Assembly: GCF_000092365.1 (NCBI RefSeq)
Contig: NC_014218.1
Location: 930,001 to 994,000, forward strand
Direction of reading: 5' to 3'
Origin: Arcanobacterium haemolyticum DSM 20595
GTDB taxonomy: Bacteria; Actinomycetota; Actinomycetes; Actinomycetales; Actinomycetaceae
DNA length: 64,000 nt
A program made the translations under genes and the position numbers. Below are positions 17,896 through 27,583 of this stretch, in pieces. Every line of letters begins with the position of its first letter. Position 1 is the stretch's first letter. The notes below the pieces were generated by a model that was not told the DNA's origin, did not search any database, and saw only the letters and a program-made list of their open reading frames with translations.

Positions 17896-19278
17896 TCACA
17901 CGTTGGCAGGATCGATCCGGTTGGTGAGTGCTACTGCTCCACACAGGATTGCAATCATGATGAGAACAGGAACTCCGTAGGCAAGGTAGCCGAGTCCGGC
18001 TGAGACCGCGAAGGCGATGCCCGCAATACCGATAAGGAAGGCGGCACCAAGCGTATCTGCGATCTGGAGTGCGGCGGATACTTCACCATGGCGTTGGAGC
18101 GGAGTGAGACTGAGTGCATGAACTGTAAGAGCAGGGTAGAGGTAGCCCAGTCCGAATCCAGCAACGAACCAACCAACAAGAATAAAGAGGCCGGATATTG
18201 ATGGGAAAACAGCCGGGAAAACCACTGTTGTGCCAATTAGCTGAAGTGCTACGCCGATGTGTGGAATACGGGAGCGTTTCTTTTCATCGGTGATGCGCCC
18301 TTGAAGCTGTGAGGCAAGAGCCCAAGAGATAGCAGACATCGTCAGTACGAATCCTGCGCGGGTAGCAGACCAGCCGTGGAGTTCTTTCAAAATCAGTGGC
18401 AAGTAGATTTCAACCGCCATCAAACATCCGTTAGCCGTGCCACGTAATAAAACTGTAGATGGCACGCCGCGTACCGCTTTGAATGTTCCTTCTGGCAACA
18501 GAAGCGGGGCAAATGCGGCAACTAATATCATGCCGATTCCAAGTAGGGCAATAGTCTTTAAATCTGGGTGCCCTTTGTTCGACGAAGCCACGAGCAATGC
18601 AGAGATGCCGATAGCGGCGCCTGCAGACATATAAAAGATGTTCAGTGCCCGAAGTGGTTGGAGGTTTTGATGTTTTGGAAGGGCTTTGAACTGGCTCCAT
18701 GCCATCGGCATGATCAACATGAACACAACAGGGGTGAAGCCAAAAACCCACCGCCATGATAAATATTCCACCATCAGGCCGGCCAAGAATGGGCCAACGA
18801 GTGAGGGGATGACCCACGCGGTTGCGAACGCTGCGAAGTATCGTGGCTGGCGTTCCTTGGAAATGAAGTTGCCAACCAGCACATATAAAGGAACAACAAG
18901 GAGCCCAGAACCGAGGCCTTGCAGGGCACGCCCTACCACAATCACTTCGATATTTGGTGCCAGAGACGCGATCGTGAGTCCGATCATTGCTAGGGCTGCC
19001 CCAGTAAAGAACGAGGGTTTCGGGCCTTTCGCATCTACCCATGGGCCAGAAAGCGCGGTAGTCATCAGTTGTGCCGCGAACACGATCCCGGCAGCCAACG
19101 CATATAGATGCTTGCCACCGAGGATTTCGACGATATACGGCATAGCTGTTGTGGCTGCCATCGTCTGAAAAGCCGCGAGTGAAATAAATACAACGGCAAG
19201 GATCAAGATCCATCGCTCGAGGTTTCGTGACACTGAAACGTTTTCATTATTCTCTGCTGGACACGTCATAGATGCCAT
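17896..19278 (-). CDS. MFS transporter, probable drug efflux
   Basis: The 460-residue protein is strongly hydrophobic, with roughly 12 to 14 membrane spans. The cytoplasmic motif A region between spans 2 and 3 reads SGPWVDAKGPKP, and a following GRALQGLGSGLLVVPLYVLVG block matches the proton-antiporter pattern of the drug-resistance MFS groups. Substrate cannot be predicted. Two in-frame ATGs (19278 and 19269) are both reasonably spaced from AAGG or AAAGG sites; the first is used here. It is divergent from aspS. A 10-bp palindrome (TTCACGTGAA, 19311-19320) lies in its upstream region. Confidence 0.85.
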   Translation of the reverse strand: MASMTCPAENNENVSVSRNLERWILILAVVFISLAAFQTMAATTAMPYIVEILGGKHLYALAAGIVFAAQLMTTALSGPWVDAKGPKPSFFTGAALAMIGLTIASLAPNIEVIVVGRALQGLGSGLLVVPLYVLVGNFISKERQPRYFAAFATAWVIPSLVGPFLAGLMVEYLSWRWVFGFTPVVFMLIMPMAWSQFKALPKHQNLQPLRALNIFYMSAGAAIGISALLVASSNKGHPDLKTIALLGIGMILVAAFAPLLLPEGTFKAVRGVPSTVLLRGTANGCLMAVEIYLPLILKELHGWSATRAGFVLTMSAISWALASQLQGRITDEKKRSRIPHIGVALQLIGTTVVFPAVFPSISGLFILVGWFVAGFGLGYLYPALTVHALSLTPLQRHGEVSAALQIADTLGAAFLIGIAGIAFAVSAGLGYLAYGVPVLIMIAILCGAVALTNRIDPANV

Positions 19279-19380
19279 CCTTACATACCTTTCTATGATT
19301 TAGGGGGACCTTCACGTGAAGAAAACGTGATATTTACCGCCGCGGACAGTTTGAGACGTGACCTATACCCTGTTAGGGGC

Positions 19381-19411
19381 TTGACGTTTAGTCAGAATTC
19401 GAGCGTAACAT
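19381..19411 (+). promoter_or_regulatory. Possible aspS promoter
   Basis: TTGACG (19381-19386) and TAACAT (19406-19411) are separated by 19 bases, longer than ideal but acceptable. Transcription from here would give a leader of about 80 bases before the GTG of aspS. Confidence 0.4.
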
Positions 19412-19499
19412 GGGTATCGTGCGCGCCACCCGTCTCGTGGTGCGCTGTAGTCCGCTCGTCTCGCGGATGAACACTCAAAAAGAGAGAAATGAGGATTGC

Positions 19500-21317
19500 G
19501 TGTTACGCACTCGTATGGCAGGTTCCCTGCGCAAGGAAGATATCGGATCCACAGTCACATTGACTGGTTGGGTTGATCGCCGCCGTGATCACGGCGGTAT
19601 TGCCTTCATTGATCTTCGTGATGCTTCGGGCATTGCCCAGATTACTATTCGTGCAGAAGTGGCTCACGAACTTCGTTCTGAGTACGTTCTTAAGGTCACG
19701 GGTACTGTTAATGAACGTCCAGAGGGCAACGCAAATGCAGCGATTCCAACTGGTGATATTGAAGTTGAAGCAGCTGAGGTTGAGGTTCTTAACCCATCGG
19801 CTCCGTTGCCGTTCCAGGTGTCCGATGCCGCTGAAGATGCCGGTAGCGTGAATGAAGAAACTCGTTTGAAGTACCGTTACCTCGATTTGCGCCGTAGTTA
19901 CGAACAGAAGGCTATTCGTTTGCGCGCGAAGGTATCGCAGGCTGCTCGCCGTGTTCTTGATGGTCACGAATTTGTTGAGATCGAAACTCCAACGCTGATT
20001 CGTTCCACTCCTGAAGGCGCACGTGACTTCATTGTTCCGGCTCGTTTGGCTCCAGGTTCGTGGTATGCGCTTCCGCAGTCTCCTCAGTTGTTCAAGCAAT
20101 TGCTGATGGTTGCTGGTATGGAGCGTTACTACCAGATCGCGCGTTGTTATCGTGATGAGGATTTCCGTGCGGATCGCCAGCCAGAGTTCACCCAGCTCGA
20201 CGTCGAGATGAGCTTCGTTGAACAAGAAGACGTCATGGCCGTTGCAGAAGATGTTTTGAAGGAAATCTGGGGCTTAATTGGCTACGAACTGCCAACTCCA
20301 ATTCCGCACATGACGTACAAGGATGCGATGGAGAACTACGGTTCCGATAAGCCCGATTTGCGTTTTGAGCAGAAGCTCATTGACTTGACCGACTACTTTG
20401 CTAACACTCCATTCCGTGTGTTCCAAAACGACTACGTCGGTGCTGTTGTTATGCCTGGTGGCGGTTCGCAGCCACGCCGTACGTTCGATAAGTGGCAGGA
20501 GTGGGCGAAGGCTCGCGGTGCCAAGGGGCTTGCATACGTCACGATTGCAGAAGACGGCACCATCGGTGGCCCAGTTGCGAAGAATATTTCCGACGACGAA
20601 CGCGCAGGCTTGCTCGACGTTACCGGCGCAGTTGCTGGCGATTGTATCTTCTTTGCTGCCGGTGAACCTGGCCCATCGCGCGAACTCCTTGGCGCAGCTC
20701 GCTTGGAGATCGGTAAGCGTTGCGGTTTGATTAACGAAGACGATTGGGCGTTCGTGTGGGTTGTGGATGCTCCACTGTTCAAGAGCACCAAGGCTGCTGA
20801 AGCTGAAGGTGACGTGGCAGTGGCAGACGGCGCTTGGACCGCCGTTCACCACGCCTTCACTTCGCCAAAGCCAGAATGGTTGGATTCGTTCGATCAGGAT
20901 CCAGGCAACGCACTTGCATACGCATACGACATCGTGTGTAACGGTAACGAAATCGGTGGCGGTTCCATCCGTATCCACCGCCGCGACGTTCAGGAGCGCG
21001 TGTTCAAGGTTATGGGGCTGGATGAAGAGCAGGCACGGGAGAAGTTTGGCTTCCTCCTTGATGCGTTCAAGTTCGGCGCTCCACCACACGGCGGAATCGC
21101 ATTCGGCTGGGATCGTATCGTTGCGCTTCTTACCAAGGCTCCTTCTATCCGTGACGTTATTGCCTTCCCGAAGATCGGTAACGGTTGGGATCCAATGACC
21201 GATGCTCCAGCACCAATTACGCCGCAGCAGCGTAAAGAAGCTGGCGTTGATGCAAAGCCAAAGAAGAAGTCCGATGTGGAATCGACCGTTAACGTAGAAA
21301 AGACCGATTCTAAGTAG
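19500..21317 (+). CDS. aspS: Aspartyl-tRNA synthetase
   Basis: This class II synthetase charges tRNA-Asp, and in bacteria lacking AsnRS may also charge tRNA-Asn. The 605-residue protein has the N-terminal anticodon-binding OB-fold ([19 protein letters not shown]), the RYLDLR motif, motif 2 ([19 protein letters not shown] region), the bacterial insertion domain, and motif 3 near the end ([10 protein letters not shown]). The start is GTG 19500, whose product begins [10 protein letters not shown] as the family expects, with GAGG a few bases upstream; an open frame extends back to an ATG at 19410, but that extension is not family-like. A Lys-rich tail follows the catalytic domain. Confidence 0.95.
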   Translation: MLRTRMAGSLRKEDIGSTVTLTGWVDRRRDHGGIAFIDLRDASGIAQITIRAEVAHELRSEYVLKVTGTVNERPEGNANAAIPTGDIEVEAAEVEVLNPSAPLPFQVSDAAEDAGSVNEETRLKYRYLDLRRSYEQKAIRLRAKVSQAARRVLDGHEFVEIETPTLIRSTPEGARDFIVPARLAPGSWYALPQSPQLFKQLLMVAGMERYYQIARCYRDEDFRADRQPEFTQLDVEMSFVEQEDVMAVAEDVLKEIWGLIGYELPTPIPHMTYKDAMENYGSDKPDLRFEQKLIDLTDYFANTPFRVFQNDYVGAVVMPGGGSQPRRTFDKWQEWAKARGAKGLAYVTIAEDGTIGGPVAKNISDDERAGLLDVTGAVAGDCIFFAAGEPGPSRELLGAARLEIGKRCGLINEDDWAFVWVVDAPLFKSTKAAEAEGDVAVADGAWTAVHHAFTSPKPEWLDSFDQDPGNALAYAYDIVCNGNEIGGGSIRIHRRDVQERVFKVMGLDEEQAREKFGFLLDAFKFGAPPHGGIAFGWDRIVALLTKAPSIRDVIAFPKIGNGWDPMTDAPAPITPQQRKEAGVDAKPKKKSDVESTVNVEKTDSK

Positions 21318-21331
21318 TAGCATTTTCAATT

Positions 21332-21375
21332 GCTGACGTGTGGTGCAGTATCTGAATTATGCACCACATGTCAGC
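21332..21375 (+). other. Long hairpin between aspS and the L,D-transpeptidase gene
   Basis: A 16-base-pair stem with one G-T pair (21332-21347 with 21360-21375) closes a 12-base loop. No T-tract follows, so it is not a standard terminator. It lies in the 87-base gap upstream of the transpeptidase start and would be part of its leader. Confidence 0.6.
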
Positions 21376-21404
21376 GATATGTAATTCCGGTTGTAGGGGA
21401 AATT

Positions 21405-22832
21405 ATGACGAAGAAACGGTTAGCCCTTGGCGGTTTAATTGGTCTAGCAGGCGTTATTGTTGTTGCTTTCGTAACCTACATTGGATATTTTGCTATTTCT
21501 GGCCGAGCCTTACCCCATACCCACGTTGGGCATATCAATGTGGGAGGGATGAGCGTATCTGAGATCGAATCAAAACTTTCCTCACATGCGGCTACCATGG
21601 CCGCATCGATCAGCGGTGACGGCATCAATAAATCTGACGCAACCCTTGCAGATATGGGGGCATCGCTCGATTCGAAAACAACGGCCCGCAAAGCTGTAGC
21701 AGAACCACGCAAGTCCGTATTCTCATACGTCACCAGCATCTTTGCTTCCACCAACGTGGCAGCAGACGTCACGTTTGACGATCTAGAAAAAACCAAAAAA
21801 TTTGCAGAATCATTAACGGCTAATCAGCCATCTGCCACCTTGCCAGTTCCTCCGCGTGTCGAGGCCAAGGACGGCACCTTCGTCGTCGTCCCTGGAACAA
21901 GTGGGCGAGGCGTCTCTATCGAAGAAGTGAAACGCGCGGCGCAAGAACTCGCGGACGCACAAAAATCCATCCCGATCACAATCACATCGGAGAATCTTCC
22001 TGCGGAAGAACCAAGCGCCGAACTCAAAAAGCTTGCTGAAACCGCCAATACGCTGGTTGCCACTGAGGTGGCCGTCACCACAGGAGAAGACGTTGTTACA
22101 GCTGACGTTCCAACCAAAACCACGTGGATCATTTCAGATGGTAAAAAACTTGACGTAAAGCGTGACGCCCTTACCGAATGGGTCAAAAATGTAACCAAGG
22201 TTCTTGAATCAGACGAAACCGTTGGTGTGCGATACAAAAACACCGCAGGAGAAATCATCCGTGTCGGTACCCAAGCGGTGAGCAAAAAAGTTGTTTCGAA
22301 TATTGACGACATGGTTTCGAAAATCGCAACGAATCTCCTAGCAGGCCAACCAAGCAACGTCACAGCGCACATCTCTGAAGAAGAAAAACACTGGGAAGAC
22401 CACCTCGTTGCAGCCGGTGCAGAAAACCTTGCCTACCCTGCAGCGGAAGGCGAAAAATGGATTGACGTGAACCTCAGTAACTTCACGATTATCGGATACG
22501 AAGGAGCAAAAGCCGTCCGCGGTCCAATCCCGCTCATCCCAGGCGCAACTGAAACCCCAACTGTCACCGGAACCTTCAAAGTATGGCTGAAAAACGCCTC
22601 CCAAACAATGCGCGGAACCAACCTAGACGGAACCCGATACGAAGCCAAAGGCGTGCCATGGATCATGTATTTCCATGGTGACTACGCAATCCACGGTGCT
22701 CCTTGGTTTAAAAACTTTGGCTTCCATGCAGGAGCAAATGGATCGCACGGTTGTATCAATGTTTCAGTCAACGATGCCAAGAGCCTCTACGATTGGGCCC
22801 CGCTTGGAACCGTTGTTGTATCGCACTACTAA
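21405..22832 (+). CDS. L,D-transpeptidase (YkuD domain) with peptidoglycan-binding repeats
   Basis: L,D-transpeptidases make 3-3 peptidoglycan cross-links that bypass penicillin-binding proteins. The 475-residue product has a basic N-terminus and a signal anchor (about 8-30), then two putative peptidoglycan-binding regions (GHINVGGMSVSEIESKL is the usual opening of the first). The C-terminal YkuD domain has IHGAPWF, then the catalytic GSHGCINV with Cys at about 450. The start is ATG 21405, after GTAGGGG; an open frame reaches back to 21330 but lacks a ribosome site. A TonB-like or other partner is not present; the gene stands alone behind aspS. Confidence 0.9.
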   Translation: MTKKRLALGGLIGLAGVIVVAFVTYIGYFAISGRALPHTHVGHINVGGMSVSEIESKLSSHAATMAASISGDGINKSDATLADMGASLDSKTTARKAVAEPRKSVFSYVTSIFASTNVAADVTFDDLEKTKKFAESLTANQPSATLPVPPRVEAKDGTFVVVPGTSGRGVSIEEVKRAAQELADAQKSIPITITSENLPAEEPSAELKKLAETANTLVATEVAVTTGEDVVTADVPTKTTWIISDGKKLDVKRDALTEWVKNVTKVLESDETVGVRYKNTAGEIIRVGTQAVSKKVVSNIDDMVSKIATNLLAGQPSNVTAHISEEEKHWEDHLVAAGAENLAYPAAEGEKWIDVNLSNFTIIGYEGAKAVRGPIPLIPGATETPTVTGTFKVWLKNASQTMRGTNLDGTRYEAKGVPWIMYFHGDYAIHGAPWFKNFGFHAGANGSHGCINVSVNDAKSLYDWAPLGTVVVSHY

Positions 22833-23003
22833 TATAAATAGCGGAGCAGATTCAGATTTCTGGCAATTAAGTGATGCAGTGCCACGGCACAGTACTGATG
22901 TGATCTATCTGCGTCACGATGCCGATATTGCCGTAAACCTAGGATATGAGGCCGGGAAACTGTCCCTCGTTATCTTCGGGGATACCGAAAATAGACCCAG
23001 CCC

Positions 23004-25280
23004 TTAGTGCATGATTCTGAACCGATTATAAAGGCGCTTGAGTGGGGCAGGAGCCCACCAATTCCATCGTCCAAGCAAAGTCATCATTGCAGGAACAAGG
23101 AGCATGCGCACAACGGTTGCATCGATGATCACAATGAGCGCAAGGACAACGCCGATCTGCTTAACCGCGACGAGATCGCCAAACACGAACCCGATAAACA
23201 CGGCCACGATGATCGCGGCTGCAGATGTAATGATGCGGCCTGAGCGCTGGAGGCCGTGAACAACCGCGTCGTCATTCGATTCGCCGGCATCCCAATATTC
23301 TTTGATACGGGCAAGCAAGAACACTTCGTAGTCCATTGCTAAACCGAAGCCGAATGCCACGGCAGTTGCGACAACGAATGTTTCAAGGCCGGGGGTTTGT
23401 GGCAATCCAAAGAGACCATGTTTGAAGATAACTGTGGCACCGCCAAGCCCTGCCAATAACGAGGCGGAATTGATCAGGAGTGCAGTGAGGGGAGCAATCA
23501 CAGATCTGGTCATGAAGAACAACAACATCAGCACAGCGATGGCCACGACTGCCAAGGCGGCAGGAGCATCCTGCCGAATCGATTCGTTGAAATCGAGTTG
23601 GAGCGCCCCAGAACCACCAACGAAATGGGTGTATCCAGGTTGTAATGCGCGAATTTTCTGGACCGTTTGAGTGACGAGCGGTCCGGCTTGATCTGGCGTA
23701 TCTACAACGAAATCAATCAAGGTTCGGTTGTTGCCAATGTCGATTGGTTCACGCACGTTCGCCACGTGAGGCAATTCGGCGATCTGGCGTTGGAGTTCTT
23801 TTGTGCTCCCTACAGGAGCGTTGGCAAGGACAGTTCCAGACGGAATAGAAAATGCTGGGAATGTGGATTGGATGTTCGTGTAGGCGCTACGCTCCGGGGA
23901 GTTCTGGGGGAGATATTCCATGAAATTCGATCGCATAGAAAGACCGGATAGTGGAAGGATCAGAAGGGCAATTATGGTGGCGGAGCTTAAGAGTACAGGC
24001 CATGGCTTGCGGTGGATCCACCGTGCGAGCCGTGAGAATATCCCGTGGTCAGATGACGAATCTCCGACTTTCTTAAAGAGAATACGGATAAGCCCGATGC
24101 GAGCCAATGGAGATGGTGCCTGGAGGCGGCGTGCATTGAGTGCGATCAGTGCCGGCACCAATGTGAGAGCTGTAAGGACTGCAAGGAGTGTAATACTCAC
24201 GCCACCTGCAGCGATCATGCGGAGGATCGGCGCGTTCATAAAGAAGAGCCCGCAAATGGAAAAGGCTATTGTGAGCGCTGAGAAAGCTACGGTTCTGCCT
24301 GCCGTGGAGATCGTTCGTTGAATAGCCTGAGACGGATCCGATGTGTGTTGCGTTTCTTCCCTAAAACGGGACACGATAAGCAGCCCGTAATCGATGGAAA
24401 GAGCAAGCCCGATAAGGGACACGATGTTGATAATAAAATTATCTACTGTGGTTACGAAGGTAAGTACCCAGATAACTCCGAGTCCGGCTGCGATGGAGGT
24501 GAGTGCGCCGATGAGTGGCATTCCTGCCGCCAGAAAACCGCCAAAAATCACGATAAGGAGCACAAGTGCAAGCGGTAACCCTACAGCTTCTCCAATCACG
24601 AGGTCTTGTGCCGTTTGCTCCATGATGGCATTTTTCGCCAAGGTGGTAGAGAGCGCATGGGCTGAGGAATTTTTGAGCCCGGTGTTGAATTCAGTGACGT
24701 ACCGATCGATTTGCGTAACAGTGTCTGGCCAGTGACCGGGTTCAAGGCTGATTGCTATCACGTAAGAATTCTTGGCCGTAAACATATCTGCGGGATCGGG
24801 TTGTGCACGCAGTTTTTCTTCCACAGATTGCGTGACTTGTTGCCTGATTGCGTGCGCAATCGCAGGATCGACAGCATTGCCGTATTGCGCGAGGGCTTGT
24901 TGTACTGCTTGATTGATGCGTTCAGTTTTTTCTGCTTCGAACTGGGCATGCACAGTTTCTGGATCCGCTACAGATGTGACGTGGCTGAGGTTACGTACAT
25001 TCTTCCGAAAGTCTGCAAGCTGAGAGTGCGTGGTGGGCACAGTTCCATTATTGACGACGACGATGATCTTCTCACCGACTCCATGCGTTCCAGAAGCCTG
25101 GAGGACGATATCCGATTCGGACCCTGGAATCATTGATTCTGAAGAATCCAAACGCGCAAACAAATTCCCCTGGCCAAAGCCCCACAAGGCTCCCGAGGCG
25201 CCCAAGATCATTATGACCGCCCAGAGGAGGATGAAGGTTTTTGGCCGTCGCGCAACGCGATTACCTAACCGTTCAAACAT
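23004..25280 (-). CDS. MMPL-family RND transporter
   Basis: The 758-residue membrane protein has the MmpL plan: an N-terminal span, a first extracytoplasmic domain (about 30-200), a block of five spans including the conserved SIDYGLLIVSRFREE motif, a second extracytoplasmic domain, and a second block of five spans with AMDYEVFLLARIKEYWD. These GxxxDY-type motifs carry the proton-relay residues of the family. Members export lipids, siderophores or drugs; the cargo here is unknown. It converges on the L,D-transpeptidase gene and diverges from rarA. No MmpS-like or TetR gene is nearby. Confidence 0.9.
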   Translation of the reverse strand: MFERLGNRVARRPKTFILLWAVIMILGASGALWGFGQGNLFARLDSSESMIPGSESDIVLQASGTHGVGEKIIVVVNNGTVPTTHSQLADFRKNVRNLSHVTSVADPETVHAQFEAEKTERINQAVQQALAQYGNAVDPAIAHAIRQQVTQSVEEKLRAQPDPADMFTAKNSYVIAISLEPGHWPDTVTQIDRYVTEFNTGLKNSSAHALSTTLAKNAIMEQTAQDLVIGEAVGLPLALVLLIVIFGGFLAAGMPLIGALTSIAAGLGVIWVLTFVTTVDNFIINIVSLIGLALSIDYGLLIVSRFREETQHTSDPSQAIQRTISTAGRTVAFSALTIAFSICGLFFMNAPILRMIAAGGVSITLLAVLTALTLVPALIALNARRLQAPSPLARIGLIRILFKKVGDSSSDHGIFSRLARWIHRKPWPVLLSSATIIALLILPLSGLSMRSNFMEYLPQNSPERSAYTNIQSTFPAFSIPSGTVLANAPVGSTKELQRQIAELPHVANVREPIDIGNNRTLIDFVVDTPDQAGPLVTQTVQKIRALQPGYTHFVGGSGALQLDFNESIRQDAPAALAVVAIAVLMLLFFMTRSVIAPLTALLINSASLLAGLGGATVIFKHGLFGLPQTPGLETFVVATAVAFGFGLAMDYEVFLLARIKEYWDAGESNDDAVVHGLQRSGRIITSAAAIIVAVFIGFVFGDLVAVKQIGVVLALIVIIDATVVRMLLVPAMMTLLGRWNWWAPAPLKRLYNRFRIMH

Positions 25281-25365
25281 ATCTTTATTGTGTCATAGAT
25301 AACTGCATGTGTTAAGAGGGTAAATTCAGTTCTTAGAAGTATCGCATTTTTCCTGGCAAAAAACG

Positions 25366-25378
25366 TAGACTTGCCTAT
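25366..25378 (+). promoter_or_regulatory. -10 box for a probable leaderless rarA mRNA
   Basis: TAGACT (25366-25371) ends seven bases before the GTG at 25379. No Shine-Dalgarno sequence lies between them, so transcription would begin at or next to the start codon. The -35 region is weak. Confidence 0.45.
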
Positions 25379-26707
25379 GTGGATTTGTTTGACTCAAGCG
25401 ATACGAAACTAGAAAATCACGCACGTGCGCCACTGGCGGTACGTATGCGTCCGACGTCGTTATCGGACGTCGTGGGCCAAACTCACCTGCTCGGGCCAGG
25501 GCAACCTCTTCGGCAACTCATCGAACCGTCCCATGCAGGCGTGCCAAGTTCGGTGATCCTGTGGGGGCCTCCCGGAATTGGAAAAACAACCCTTGCCTAT
25601 CTTATTGCTGGAACAAGCGGGCGAAACTTTGCCGAAATTTCTGCCGTCTCATCAGGCGTGGCGCAACTGCGCGAAAGTATCGCGCGCGCTAAAGACGAGC
25701 TTGCGATCACAGGAAAAGAAACCGTTCTCTTCGTGGATGAAGTCCACCGTTTTTCGAAGGCGCAACAAGACGCACTCTTACCGGCTGTTGAAAATGGTTG
25801 GGTTATCCTCGTGGCTGCAACTACAGAAAACCCCAGCTTTTCAGTAATTTCGCCACTACTTTCCCGATCGCTTCTCCTGTCCCTTCAACCACTCACGCGC
25901 TCAGATATCGCAACCCTCATCGATCGTGCGTTGAGTGACGAACGTGGATTCGGTGGAAACGTGACTCTCGAATCAGACGCTCGCGATCAGATCATCATGC
26001 TGGCAGGATCGGACGCCAGGCGAGCCCTCACCATCCTCGAAGCCTCCGCAAGTGCAGGAAATCGGCACATCAGTATCGAAGACGTGGAACGGGCAGTAGA
26101 CGTCCATACGGTGCGTTACGATCGCAACGGAGATCAGCATTACGACGTGGTCTCGGCGTTCATCAAATCGATTCGCGGATCGGACGTAGATGCGGCCATG
26201 CACTACTTAGCACGTATGGTCGAAGCAGGGGAGGATCCGCGGTTTATTGCCCGCCGCCTCATGATTAGCGCCGCCGAAGATGTAGGGATGGCCGATCCTT
26301 CTGCGTTACAAACCGCTACTGCGGCCGCACAATCTGTGGCACTCGTAGGGATGCCTGAAGCACGAATCATCCTGGCAGAGGCCGTGGTTCACTTGGCAAC
26401 AGCGCCAAAATCCAACCGTGCTTATCTCGCTATCAACAAAGCGCTGGCCGATGTGCGGGCTGGGAAAGTGGGGCCGGTACCTGTTCATTTGCGTGATCAG
26501 AGCGTTACTGCGTCGAAGATTTCTGCTCGCAGTACCGGGAAATATCGTGAATACGTGTACCCACATGACGATCCGAACGGGATTGTGAAACAGCAATACT
26601 TGCCAGACGATCTGGAATCTGTGCGGTATTACGAACCGTCACAGCGCGGTTTCGAGTCGCAAATCACGTCGCGACTCGACAGGATTAGGGCAGTTCTCGA
26701 TTCATAG
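25379..26707 (+). CDS. rarA: Replication-associated recombination protein RarA (MgsA)
   Basis: RarA is an AAA+ ATPase of the clamp-loader/WRNIP1 clade that acts at stalled replication forks. The 442-residue protein opens with MDLFD and the family motif [16 protein letters not shown], then Walker [10 protein letters not shown] (about 62-70), Walker [10 protein letters not shown], sensor 1 ATTENPSF, and the C-terminal tetramerisation region with [10 protein letters not shown]. The start is GTG 25379, needed for the conserved N-terminus. It precedes rpsD by about 110 bases, and the rpsD promoter appears to lie at its very end. A -10 box 7 bases upstream suggests a leaderless transcript. Confidence 0.93.
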   Translation: MDLFDSSDTKLENHARAPLAVRMRPTSLSDVVGQTHLLGPGQPLRQLIEPSHAGVPSSVILWGPPGIGKTTLAYLIAGTSGRNFAEISAVSSGVAQLRESIARAKDELAITGKETVLFVDEVHRFSKAQQDALLPAVENGWVILVAATTENPSFSVISPLLSRSLLLSLQPLTRSDIATLIDRALSDERGFGGNVTLESDARDQIIMLAGSDARRALTILEASASAGNRHISIEDVERAVDVHTVRYDRNGDQHYDVVSAFIKSIRGSDVDAAMHYLARMVEAGEDPRFIARRLMISAAEDVGMADPSALQTATAAAQSVALVGMPEARIILAEAVVHLATAPKSNRAYLAINKALADVRAGKVGPVPVHLRDQSVTASKISARSTGKYREYVYPHDDPNGIVKQQYLPDDLESVRYYEPSQRGFESQITSRLDRIRAVLDS

Positions 26708-26710
26708 CCA

Positions 26711-26719
26711 TGCTATCCT
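26711..26719 (+). promoter_or_regulatory. Possible extended -10 of rpsD
   Basis: TGCTATCCT combines a TG extension with a TATCCT hexamer. It would start transcription about 26726, exactly where the structured leader begins. Confidence 0.4.
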
Positions 26720-26725
26720 TGTGAA

Positions 26726-26791
26726 GTTGTGTTCACTCACAACACCCTGGGGCCTTAGCCAGAAAGGTTGGCCCCGCTTGGGAAACCAAGC
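26726..26791 (+). promoter_or_regulatory. Structured 5' leader of rpsD (three consecutive hairpins)
   Basis: Hairpin 1 is GTTGTG/CACAAC (26726-26743). Hairpin 2 is GGGGCC/GGCCCC with an inner AGCC/GGTT helix (26749-26775). Hairpin 3 is GCTTGG/CCAAGC capped by a GAAA tetraloop (26776-26791), stacked directly on hairpin 2. The ribosome site follows at 26805. Autoregulation by S4 binding is known for rpsD leaders in other phyla, so a similar role is likely but unproven here. Confidence 0.6.
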
Positions 26792-26816
26792 GCTAATAAT
26801 CGACAGGAGAATAATT

Positions 26817-27437
26817 ATGGCAACTAATCGTGCCCGTAAGCTCGTGCGCCAGTCCCGTGCACTTGGTCTCGCTCTCACCCCAAAGGCAGAGCGCTACATG
26901 CAGCGTCGTCCATACCGTCCAGGCGAACATGGTCGTGGCCGCGTCAAGGAATCTGACTACTCGGTTCGTTTGAAGGAAAAGCAGCGTCTTCGCGCTCAGT
27001 ACGGTATCCGTGAAGCTCAGCTTCGCAAGGTTTGGGATGAAGCACGCCGCACCGAAGGCATGTCCGGTGAGAACCTCGTTGAGCTTCTCGAAATGCGTCT
27101 CGATGCTCTCGTGCTCCGTGCAGGCTTTGCCCGCACCATCGCGCAGGCTCGCCAGGTTGTTGTTCACCGTCACATCCTCGTTGACGGCAAGCTCGTTGAT
27201 CGCCCATCCTTCCGCGTGAAGCCAGGCCAGGTTGTCCAGGTCAAGCCACGCTCCCAGGCATCGGCACAGTTCCTCGCAGCTGCTCAGGGTCAGCACGCAG
27301 ACGTTCTGCCAGCTGCTCCAGAGTACATGAAGGTTGAGCTTGAGAAGCTTCGCTTCGAACTCGTTCGCCGTCCAAAGCGTGCGGAAGTTCCAGTAACCTG
27401 TGACGTCCAGATGGTCGTCGAATTCTACTCTCGCTGA
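26817..27437 (+). CDS. rpsD: 30S ribosomal protein S4
   Basis: S4 binds the 5' domain of 16S rRNA early in small-subunit assembly. The 206-residue protein has the N-terminal region without zinc cysteines (the C-minus type), the conserved RPGEHGRGR stretch, and the S4 RNA-binding domain (about 94-158, with LEMRLDALVLRAGFARTI and VVHRHILVDG). AGGAGA at 26805-26810 selects ATG 26817; an open frame extends back to 26721 but covers the hairpin leader. As in many actinobacteria it lies away from the large ribosomal operons and stands alone, bounded by its own promoter and terminator. Confidence 0.97.
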   Translation: MATNRARKLVRQSRALGLALTPKAERYMQRRPYRPGEHGRGRVKESDYSVRLKEKQRLRAQYGIREAQLRKVWDEARRTEGMSGENLVELLEMRLDALVLRAGFARTIAQARQVVVHRHILVDGKLVDRPSFRVKPGQVVQVKPRSQASAQFLAAAQGQHADVLPAAPEYMKVELEKLRFELVRRPKRAEVPVTCDVQMVVEFYSR

Positions 27438-27450
27438 TTGTAAGCGACAT

Positions 27451-27488
27451 AAAGCGCGCCACGGCAAAAGCCGTGGCGCGCTTTATCA
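27451..27488 (+). terminator. Rho-independent terminator after rpsD
   Basis: A perfect 15-base-pair stem (27451-27465 with 27470-27484) with an AAAA loop ends in TTTAT. It isolates rpsD from alaS. Confidence 0.88.
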
Positions 27489-27583
27489 CACCGGCGCGTG
27501 TGTGCGAGACACCGTAGAGACCGCTAAACTGATCGTTAGTATTGCCATAAACCATGGCAAGATCGTCGTAAGGAAAAATCACA

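Noticed and set aside
19310-19499. T-box leader before aspS
   Set aside because: No T-box consensus or antiterminator/terminator pair is visible; the region looks like two divergent promoters with one 10-bp palindrome (TTCACGTGAA).
20274-21329. A 351-codon minus-strand frame opposite aspS
   Set aside because: It is antisense to conserved aspartyl-tRNA synthetase motifs, rich in Leu, Trp and Cys without recognisable domains, and has no promoter or ribosome site.
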